Positions 57,330-64,000 of a DNA stretch of 64,000 nt are shown piece by piece. The stretch is from Campylobacteraceae bacterium (lineage in GTDB: Bacteria; Campylobacterota; Campylobacteria; Campylobacterales; Arcobacteraceae). A model generated the notes under the pieces. It saw only the letters and a program-made list of their open reading frames with translations. It was not told where the DNA came from and did not search any database. The DNA is taken from contig JABSOM010000015.1 in the NCBI GenBank assembly GCA_013215945.1, positions 21,652-85,651 on the forward strand, in the 5' to 3' direction. The first letter of the stretch is position 1. The number at the start of each line of letters is the position of its first letter. The translations under genes and the position numbers were made by a program.

Positions 57330-58578
57330 TATATTCCTCGTTTCTTTTATAATTATCTATATAAATCCAGTCACCGACTAAATCTCTATCGCTTTCTACT
57401 TCAATTTTATTGAAAAATTGATCCAAACCAATATATTTTCCGTTCTTTTTTTGTTCAATTAAAATTTCTAATTTTTGAGTGTTTTTATTTCTAAAGATAT
57501 AATTTTTTTCTTTGATGATAGAAGTCAATTCTTTATATCTTTCTTTTGCAATATTCCCTCTAACTTCGCCTTTCATAGTAGCACTTGGCGTTCCATCTCT
57601 TTTTGAATAGGTAAAAGCATGAACATGTGTTAATGGAAAACGTTTTAGATTCTCCATAGCTTCACTCCATATTTCTTCACTCTCACCTGGATGTCCCACT
57701 ATAAAGTCTGTTCCTAAAGCATAACCATTATTTCTTAAAAACTCAAATAATTCTAAATCTTTTAAAACCTTATTTCTTCTGTTCATAATTTTAAGCATCT
57801 CTTTTGAAGTATGCTGCAAAGCAATATGAAGGTGTTTTGCCATAAAGGGTTCGTTTACAAGCTCTCTAAATTCATCATCAATTTGTATGGGTTCAATACT
57901 TCCCATTCTAATGCGTCGTACACCTTTTATCTTAGCAATTTTTTTAAGTAATTTTGCTAAAGAAGTATGTTTTTTCTTACCATAAGAGCCAACATTTGTT
58001 CCTGTTAAAATAAACTCTCCAAAACCATTATTAGCTAAGGTTTTAATTTGTTCCAGAATTTTATCTTCTTGATAAGACCTTGCATCTCCTCTTACATAAG
58101 GAATAATACAATAAGAACATCTAAAATCGCAGCCTTCTTGAATTTTAATAAAAGCTCTGCTTTTTCCAATAAATTCTTCAACGATAGTATTATCTAAATG
58201 CTCTAAGTCCCCTGCTTCGAAAAAACGCTCTTTTTGCAATAACAATTCATTGATTTTTTCTTTTTCACTGTGGCCAAATAAAGCATCTACTTTTTTTTCT
58301 TCAAAAAGTTTTTCACCCTTTGTCCAAACTCCGCAACCTGTAAAAACAACTCTTGGAACATTCGGCATCTTTTTTAAAGAATTAATATAAGATCTTGCTG
58401 TTGAATCAGCCCCATTAGTAACCGTACAAGAGTTAATAACAACAACATCTGCATCAACTTCATTCAAAGTAATATCAAAGTCTTTTAGATTACTCATCAT
58501 AACTTGAGTGTCAAAAACATTGGTTCTGCAACCAAATGTTTTAAAATATACTTTTTGTTTGTTTTTTGTAAAATTCAT
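57313..58578 (-). CDS. mtaB: tRNA t6A37 methylthiotransferase MtaB
   Basis: 421 aa radical-SAM enzyme. The N-terminal UPF0004 domain has Cys residues in TFGCRTN, NSCTVT and GCGVW. The radical-SAM Cys triplet is in EGCDFRCSYCIIP (CxxxCxxC). The C-terminal TRAM-like region is short. It converts t6A37 to ms2t6A37, using the t6A made by TsaE and partners. Adjacent to mscS without gap and overlapping the FtsH-like gene by 17 bases. Confidence 0.92.
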   Translation of the reverse strand: MNFTKNKQKVYFKTFGCRTNVFDTQVMMSNLKDFDITLNEVDADVVVINSCTVTNGADSTARSYINSLKKMPNVPRVVFTGCGVWTKGEKLFEEKKVDALFGHSEKEKINELLLQKERFFEAGDLEHLDNTIVEEFIGKSRAFIKIQEGCDFRCSYCIIPYVRGDARSYQEDKILEQIKTLANNGFGEFILTGTNVGSYGKKKHTSLAKLLKKIAKIKGVRRIRMGSIEPIQIDDEFRELVNEPFMAKHLHIALQHTSKEMLKIMNRRNKVLKDLELFEFLRNNGYALGTDFIVGHPGESEEIWSEAMENLKRFPLTHVHAFTYSKRDGTPSATMKGEVRGNIAKERYKELTSIIKEKNYIFRNKNTQKLEILIEQKKNGKYIGLDQFFNKIEVESDRDLVGDWIYIDNYKRNEEYNVARF

Positions 58579-60228
58579 TTATACTTCCGGTAAATCTAAG
58601 GGTGCCACTCTTTGAGTAGGACCAGTTCCATTATTAATAGTTTGAGTAGGGTAAGCGATGGTTATATCGTCTTCTTTCATAAAAGCTTCCAAAATCTCCG
58701 GACTCATAGTACTTCTTAATACAAGAGCTGAATATGAGTTTGTAAGATACCATGAAGAAATGACTATTCCATAAGATTCCACAAAAGTATAAATTCTAGG
58801 TTCTACTCCTGTAGCTCTTAAAGAATATTTATTTCTCATTTTTGATAATTGTTTTCGCGTGATATCTGTATATCCTTTAGAATAATGCTTTAAAATTTCT
58901 CTTGCTATATGCTGGGCTTTTTTATAATTAGAATCATAAGTAATTACAATATCAATACCATCCCACACAGTACGTAAACCTGCATGAGTATAATTCATAA
59001 TTATTTCTGAGAATATATAATTATTAGGAATAAAAATAATTCTTCCTGTTCTTCTATTTACAGTATAAGAAGTATAAGTAATATCTTCTCTAATTGTTAT
59101 TTTAAATAAAGATATATCAAGTACATCTCCAACAGCTTGAACCCCACCTCTGGTTACTTTAATTCTATCGCCTACTTGAATAGAACCTGAAGTAACTATA
59201 ACCATCCATCCAAAAATTGACATAAACCAATCTTTTAATGCAATAGCAATACCAGCAGATGCAAACCCTAAAATAGTAATCAAATACGATACATTGTCAA
59301 TATATGCAAACATTACTATCATAATGACCATAAAAGCCAACATGAAATTAATGATTTTATTGGTCATGTAATAATTGTCATTTTGTGAAAAATATTTTTT
59401 TAATGCTAATTTAATTAAAAAAGAAAGCAAAAAGAGCGAAAAAATAATGATAGCCATAGTTAACATTTGCTCAAATTGTAAAGATATTTGATCATTGTTT
59501 TCTAATATGATTTGTTCTATTCTTCTTGCATAAACTTCTTGTGTTGTTGAAATAATTTCAAGAACCATAATAAAATCTTTTTTCTCTTTTTCAAGAAAGA
59601 TAATATTCTTTTTATACTTTTCTTTTTTATCAATATTAAAAAGTTCTAAGTTATACAGTTCTAAATATAAAAAAATCTTTTCTTCAATTAAGGAAGTTAA
59701 ACTCGAAACTTCGGTACTTAAAGCTTTAAACGTTTTATTATTTTTTTGTAGTTTTTTACTAAAAGACAATGCATTAATAATTCCAAAGGGATTCGTAATA
59801 CGCTCAATTTTTCCTACTTCAGGAGGATTAATCAAAGAACCAATAGGAGAATCTTTATATTCATCAATCAACTCAAGTTCATTCTTTTTGATTCTAATTT
59901 TATTAGAAAGCTGATATCTGTCTTCTTTGTACTTAGCGCCTCTTTTTCGTTTTATCTTTTTAAAATATATTTCCAAATCATCTAACTCGGCAGAAATTTT
60001 TCTATAAGCTGTATAATTTGAATAACGTTTTAATAAGATATTGTTTTTAATATCTTCATCAATCTTTTTTAATTTATTATTAATAAAATTGATTTTTTCA
60101 AGATCTTGATCATTTTGAACAAGAGTATTCATGTCCAAATTTACATCATTTTGGGCAGCAATCGCGCTCAAAGAAAATAAAAAACAAAAACTAAGGAAAA
60201 ACATCTGAATAAATTTGTTATATTTCAT
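58579..60228 (-). CDS. MscS-family mechanosensitive channel
   Basis: 549 aa. Signal peptide (MKYNKFIQMFFLSFCFLFSLSAIAA), a periplasmic coiled-coil-rich N-terminal half (about 30-230), then three membrane helices. The last is the pore helix with FASAGIAIALKDWFMSIFGW, followed by the beta domain VGDRIKVTRGGVQAVGDVLDI. Longer than E. coli MscS (286 aa), with a periplasmic extension as in larger MscS-like proteins. Overlaps aroB by 11 bases. Confidence 0.9.
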   Translation of the reverse strand: MKYNKFIQMFFLSFCFLFSLSAIAAQNDVNLDMNTLVQNDQDLEKINFINNKLKKIDEDIKNNILLKRYSNYTAYRKISAELDDLEIYFKKIKRKRGAKYKEDRYQLSNKIRIKKNELELIDEYKDSPIGSLINPPEVGKIERITNPFGIINALSFSKKLQKNNKTFKALSTEVSSLTSLIEEKIFLYLELYNLELFNIDKKEKYKKNIIFLEKEKKDFIMVLEIISTTQEVYARRIEQIILENNDQISLQFEQMLTMAIIIFSLFLLSFLIKLALKKYFSQNDNYYMTNKIINFMLAFMVIMIVMFAYIDNVSYLITILGFASAGIAIALKDWFMSIFGWMVIVTSGSIQVGDRIKVTRGGVQAVGDVLDISLFKITIREDITYTSYTVNRRTGRIIFIPNNYIFSEIIMNYTHAGLRTVWDGIDIVITYDSNYKKAQHIAREILKHYSKGYTDITRKQLSKMRNKYSLRATGVEPRIYTFVESYGIVISSWYLTNSYSALVLRSTMSPEILEAFMKEDDITIAYPTQTINNGTGPTQRVAPLDLPEV

Positions 60229-61261
60229 TATATGCCTTTAATACATCCATAACATCGTTTTTCTTAACATCACTAGTTATTATACAGTCTCCGAGGCCTT
60301 TAGGCAAAATAAATTTTATTTTGTCATCCAAAGATTTTTTATCTAAGAAAAAATCTTCATAAAAAGCATCAATATCTTTTATTTTATAAGAAGTAGGAAT
60401 ATTAAAACGTTTAAGTGCATCTTTTACTCTTTTTACATCTTCTTGGCTCATTAGCCCCAGTTTAAATGCTAAATCATTTGCCATACACATTCCAATACCA
60501 ACAGCTTCACCATGTAAATATTTTTTATACTGTGTTTCTTTTTCTATTACATGACAGAAAGTATGTCCATAGTTTAATGCAGCTCTAATGCCATTTTCTT
60601 TTTCGTCTTGATTAACTACCATGGCTTTTGTTTGAACGGATAATGAAATCGCTTTTATAATGTTTTCATTAGAATCCAAATCATTTGTTTCTAGGTATTC
60701 AAAAAAATCTTTATCAAAAGTAACAGCCATTTTAATAATTTCTGCAACACCTGCTGCAAATTCCCTTTTAGGAAGAGTTAATAAAAAAGAAGGATCAATA
60801 TTCACTGCCATTGGTTGATGAAAAGCACCAATTAGATTTTTCCCAAATTTATTATTAATTCCTGTTTTTCCACCAACACTTGCATCCACTTGAGAAAGTA
60901 AAGTAGTAGGTATTTGTATAAATTCTATTCCTCTTTGGTAAATAGAGGCTGCAAAGCCCGTCATATCCCCAATAACTCCCCCACCAAAAGCAATCAATAA
61001 TGATTTTCTATTGAGTTTATTTAAAAAACAATGCTCTAATATTAGTTCCAAGTTTTCCATATTTTTGTACTGTTCTCCATCAGGAATAGTTACTATACTT
61101 AACTCTTTTGCTGAAATAAATTGAAGAAGATAGTCTAAATGAAGGGATTTAATAGTTGGGTTTGTAACAATAACTACTTTTCTATCAAAATAATTGTTTT
61201 TAAGTTTATTAATTGTTATATCATAAGTGACGTCATTGGGTAAAGAAATATTAACTGTCAT
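60218..61261 (-). CDS. aroB: 3-dehydroquinate synthase
   Basis: 347 aa. NAD- and zinc-dependent second step of the shikimate pathway. DGEQYKN, AFGGGVIGDMTGFAAS, PTTLLSQVDASVGGKTGIN (NAD/substrate loop), LNYGHTFCHVIE and HGEAVGIGM (zinc ligands His) are intact. First gene of the operon running leftwards. Confidence 0.96.
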   Translation of the reverse strand: MTVNISLPNDVTYDITINKLKNNYFDRKVVIVTNPTIKSLHLDYLLQFISAKELSIVTIPDGEQYKNMENLELILEHCFLNKLNRKSLLIAFGGGVIGDMTGFAASIYQRGIEFIQIPTTLLSQVDASVGGKTGINNKFGKNLIGAFHQPMAVNIDPSFLLTLPKREFAAGVAEIIKMAVTFDKDFFEYLETNDLDSNENIIKAISLSVQTKAMVVNQDEKENGIRAALNYGHTFCHVIEKETQYKKYLHGEAVGIGMCMANDLAFKLGLMSQEDVKRVKDALKRFNIPTSYKIKDIDAFYEDFFLDKKSLDDKIKFILPKGLGDCIITSDVKKNDVMDVLKAYNEI

Positions 61262-61480
61262 GTATCTTCCATGTTTATAAAGTATAGTGATTATATCTAA
61301 AAATTATTAATTTGAGTTGATGTCTCTATATAAGGGCAGGTAAATGAGCTAGGATTTATGCAAAAAATTATAATTTTTCTTAGTATTAAATGACTTTTAG
61401 CTTTAATTTTCTACTAATAAATACAAAAACTACAGGAAAAATAGTAACTCAAAAAAATTATTTGTGAGTTTTTATAGTAT
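61262..61480. other. Intergenic region between aroB and the tRNA-like gene
   Basis: A+T-rich, no convincing reading frame. On the minus strand just beyond the tRNA-like gene, AACTCA and its complement flank a T-rich stretch (about 61447-61470), possibly a weak terminator. The aroB promoter must lie in the part nearest 61262. Confidence 0.4.
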
Positions 61481-61556
61481 TGGCGACCCTGGCAAGATTC
61501 GAACTTGCGTTAATAGGAGGAAATCCTGTTGTCCTTGGCCACTAGACGACGGGGTC
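61481..61556 (-). tRNA. tRNA-Glu-like gene (UUC anticodon), unusual
   Basis: 76 bases including an encoded CCA. D-arm GTCT/GGAC, T-arm GCAAG-TTCGAAT-CTTGC, and discriminator G are normal and Glu-like. The anticodon loop is ATTTCCT with UUC at 61522-61520. Oddities: C-A mismatch at pair 6:67 of the acceptor stem, C-A mismatch at 28:42 in the anticodon stem, and C at position 37. It may be a functional minor tRNA-Glu or a decaying copy. Confidence 0.65.
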
Positions 61557-61630
61557 AATAATATAGGATGCAGATTATAATCAAGATAGTTTTTAATGAT
61601 GCTTAAAGTAGAAAATAATTGTATATTTTG

Positions 61631-61667
61631 AAGAATAAAGCAAAGTAAATAACTTTGCTTTATTCTT
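61631..61667 (-). terminator. Hairpin terminator after the surface-protein gene
   Basis: A 15-bp perfect stem AAGAATAAAGCAAAG / CTTTGCTTTATTCTT with a 7-base loop, directly at the stop codon (61668-61670) of the large gene. The following minus-strand sequence has no clean T-run. Confidence 0.7.
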
Positions 61668-64000
61668 CTAGAAAGTATTTATATCTATGTCTTCTTCAAT
61701 TAGAAGTTTAACAATACTGGTACCATTAGTACTTTGGAAGACACTATAGGTTTTACCTTCTTCGTCTTCTTTGGTACCACTTTGTTCCCACTTTCCATCT
61801 TCATTCTCATCGCTTTTAATTCCACCATCTAAAATAATACTATCTCCACGTTCTCCTAATATAATAAGTTCATCATCTTCATTTGTTGAAGCAATTAATT
61901 CATCAAATTTTAAATTAATAATATCTTGTTTATCATTGTTCAAATTAAGTGTTGAATTGTTTATTCTATTTATATCTAAATCAATACCTTCAGAAGCAGA
62001 GTTTTTGTCATATGAGAACCATACATCAGCAGCAGCATGTTCATTTCCTTCATTGTCTTTATAAGAACCTTGAAGCCCAATAATATTTCCTTTATCTTCG
62101 ATATTACTTTCTTCATACTGTAATGATATTTCAGAAACATTAGCTGCTTCTAAAGAAATCATTTCATTTTCATCAGTAATACCATCAGAATTTAAATCTC
62201 TCCAAACTTTTAATTCATCAAATAATTCATCATCTTTATTAATAACACCATCATTATTAGAATCAAGTTCTTTTAAAGCATCGTATCCATCTTTGGCTTT
62301 TGTGCCATCATTTTTTATGGTTTCTTCACCAAATAACTCAGAAGCATCATTGATTATTCCATCACCATTGATATCTCGGACAAGTAAACCATCATCAGCT
62401 CCAACCCAACCTGTTTTATCTTTATCTCCATCAGCATCAATATCGAAACGTACTGCATTTTCTAAGCCTAGGGTTTCTATTCCGTCATGGTCTAAATCTA
62501 AGATTATAGGAGAAGATATCCATCTTGCTGATTCTGTTACATTAATACTTAAGCTTACTTCTTGGATAACACCTTGTTCTTGGTTTGTAGCATCTTTTGT
62601 TCTTACACTTAAAGTAATTTCTTCTTGATACGCATCTGTTCTATAAACAGAGCCATAAGAATAAGAATTCACATGAGTAAAAATATTTTGAGCAACATTA
62701 ACACTCAAATTTTCTAAATCCCAAGAACTAACATCAACACTTGTATTATAAATACTAGAAGTAAAAGTATTATCTGGATTTGATTTGTCAAAAATCACCA
62801 TTCCTATTTGAATATTACTTAAAACAACAATGGTATTATCGCTTAAATTATTCAAAGTAATATCTGGAATATTTAATTCATTATCCCCAAAAGTATGTCC
62901 TGTAAATTTTTGTACTGCTTGTCCCCATGTATATAATAAAGAACTAGTAGAATCATCTACATCTCCAAAAGTAAAATCTCCATTACTTGAGGTAGTACCA
63001 CTGTTTGCAAGAACCTTAAATTCTACAATTTTTTCAAATGTTTTTCCATGATTATCTTCAACTTGAATTCTTACTGAATAGTTTGCATCTTCACTTATAT
63101 CTACTGAACTTTTTAAAATAAGTTCATCCCCATTTACTCCACCAATACTTACAAGAGCATTATTACTAGAACCATCTCCAGAAATCAAAGTATAAGTCCA
63201 AGAACTACTGTCATCATCTTTTGCTGATAATACGGTGATACCTTCTTCTTCTCCTGGATTTTCTCTCACAACCAGTGCTTCAGTAGATGAAAACTCTATA
63301 TCTGTAGGTGCTGCATTAGGAACAACATTAAACGCAATGATTTCTTCATAAGTATTTCCATGATTATCAGTAACTTGTACTCTTACTGAATAGTTTTCTT
63401 GTGTACTTGCATTTGGGTTTGCAACTAATATAAGTTCATTGTTATTAACTCCACCAATACTTACAGCAGCATTATCTGTAGAACCATCTCCACTTACTAA
63501 TTCATAGGTCCAAGAAGTACTGTCATCATCTTCTGCACTTAATACTGCAATTGTTTGATTCTCTCCTGCATTTTCATAAATATTAATACCATTTGTATCT
63601 GAAAATTTTAAGTCAGTAATTCCTGCACCAGTAGAGTAAGGAGCTCCTAAAAACCCATATTCTGCATCTAAATTGGCAATATTTGTTGATGTATAAAAAA
63701 CGACATCATTTTTTAAATACGTAACAACTCCGCTTTCTCTATCTATATTAATTGATAATACATCATCAGTAGTATAAGAAGTTGATGCACCTTTTGATGA
63801 ACCATTTTCATAAATACTCATATTTGAACCACTTATATAAATTGCATAATCAATTATTGCGTATGAAGTAGAACTTGTTGTAGTCTCTCCTGTATTTAAT
63901 CCCCACATACCAGCATTAGCTGTTGTTGAAGAAGCAGAAAATTGTACACTTATTCCCTCACTTGCTAAAGCTGTTTCTTCTGTATTAATTACTGTACTCC
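61668..64000 (-). CDS. Large Ca-binding, cadherin-repeat surface/secreted protein (C-terminal part)
   Basis: At least 777 codons; the frame is open to the window edge, so an internal ATG at 63908 is not the start. Order from the N-side: a lectin/SPRY-like beta domain (to about 63600), two tandem cadherin-like repeats of about 95 residues (63318-63590 and 63006-63290, sharing VLSAEDDDSTSWTYEL-type motifs), a beta-rich region, and a Ca-binding segment with EF-hand-like loops (DLDHDGIE, DIDADGDKD, DINGDGIIND, DSNNDGVIN, DLNSDGITDE). Such ends occur in RTX-type adhesins exported by type I secretion. Export route is inferred, since no transporter is in view. Confidence 0.8.
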   Translation of the reverse strand, partial: STVINTEETALASEGISVQFSASSTTANAGMWGLNTGETTTSSTSYAIIDYAIYISGSNMSIYENGSSKGASTSYTTDDVLSINIDRESGVVTYLKNDVVFYTSTNIANLDAEYGFLGAPYSTGAGITDLKFSDTNGINIYENAGENQTIAVLSAEDDDSTSWTYELVSGDGSTDNAAVSIGGVNNNELILVANPNASTQENYSVRVQVTDNHGNTYEEIIAFNVVPNAAPTDIEFSSTEALVVRENPGEEEGITVLSAKDDDSSSWTYTLISGDGSSNNALVSIGGVNGDELILKSSVDISEDANYSVRIQVEDNHGKTFEKIVEFKVLANSGTTSSNGDFTFGDVDDSTSSLLYTWGQAVQKFTGHTFGDNELNIPDITLNNLSDNTIVVLSNIQIGMVIFDKSNPDNTFTSSIYNTSVDVSSWDLENLSVNVAQNIFTHVNSYSYGSVYRTDAYQEEITLSVRTKDATNQEQGVIQEVSLSINVTESARWISSPIILDLDHDGIETLGLENAVRFDIDADGDKDKTGWVGADDGLLVRDINGDGIINDASELFGEETIKNDGTKAKDGYDALKELDSNNDGVINKDDELFDELKVWRDLNSDGITDENEMISLEAANVSEISLQYEESNIEDKGNIIGLQGSYKDNEGNEHAAADVWFSYDKNSASEGIDLDINRINNSTLNLNNDKQDIINLKFDELIASTNEDDELIILGERGDSIILDGGIKSDENEDGKWEQSGTKEDEEGKTYSVFQSTNGTSIVKLLIEEDIDINTF
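63006..63590 (-). repeat. Two tandem cadherin-like protein repeats
   Basis: Repeat units 63318-63590 and 63006-63290 encode similar 90-95-residue domains, each with DDDS-SWTY, SGDGS, VSIGGVN and YSVR-QV-DNHG motifs. They are direct repeats with a short spacer (APTDIEFSSTE). Confidence 0.85.

Noticed and set aside
63006..63590. CRISPR or DNA-level repeat array
   Set aside because: Only two units, about 95 codons each, clearly protein-domain repeats in one frame.

Overview
The window looks like a chromosomal segment of a low-G+C Campylobacterota bacterium, most likely Arcobacter-like. The reasons are the A+T-rich codon use, a fused CcsB-CcsA cytochrome c assembly protein, a dimeric (all-alpha) dUTPase, the BioV-type pimeloyl-ACP esterase, and the string aroB / MscS / mtaB / FtsH-like, which I remember as conserved in epsilonproteobacteria. 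The species call is inference. No insertion sequence, prophage or CRISPR array was seen. Housekeeping genes dominate, with many signalling proteins between them.

Layout. 1-5337: end of kdsB, a REC/degenerate-GGDEF regulator, lptB-tsaE-trpD and an S4-domain gene on the minus strand, then argG. 5521-12814: a five-gene plus-strand cassette bounded by intrinsic terminators. It encodes two near-identical RimK-like ATP-grasp ligases with an M20 carboxypeptidase-like gene between them, a third ATP-grasp fused to two helix-hairpin-helix repeats, and a large M14 zinc carboxypeptidase with no signal peptide. This is the best candidate for an undescribed system: ligases that could build amide-linked tails and carboxypeptidases that could remove them. 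12847-16099: dUTPase with an extra N-terminal HTH-like domain, a PAS histidine kinase, an unannotated 57-aa Cys-containing protein, and recR. 16225-24090: dnaJ, a metallo-beta-lactamase-fold hydrolase, two tandem GGDEF genes (the first lacking a normal start), cmoB and ccsBA.

24183-28611: an Mla/MCE lipid-transport operon headed by a PepD-like M20 protein that has lost metal ligands. 28608-39602: two related EAL proteins (one intact, one decayed), DUF2461, rmuC, a Ste24-like protease, a PLD-like protein with a broken HKD motif, a YbgC thioesterase, and a histidine kinase downstream of a periplasmic amino-acid-type binding protein. 39840-48030: a methyltransferase, ligA, an acyl-CoA thioesterase, an ABC-F protein, a REC-REC-GGEEF cyclase, and a nitroreductase / quinone reductase / HxlR redox group. 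48035-50380: thiD and a sodium:solute symporter under a TPP riboswitch whose expression platform appears to mask the ribosome binding site. 50568-61261: dapE, mutS2, a DsbC-like protein, then the operon aroB-mscS-mtaB-ftsH-like-bioV-mog. 61481-64000: an odd tRNA-Glu-like gene and the C-terminal part of a large Ca-binding, cadherin-repeat surface or type I secreted protein that runs off the window.

Two themes recur. First, cyclic-di-GMP and related signalling: six GGDEF/EAL proteins, of which only one GGDEF (GGEEF) and one EAL domain look fully intact. Second, enzyme folds that have lost catalytic residues: M20/PepD-like, PLD-like, FtsH-like, and EAL/GGDEF. All calls come from reading translated sequence and motifs; no database search was run.
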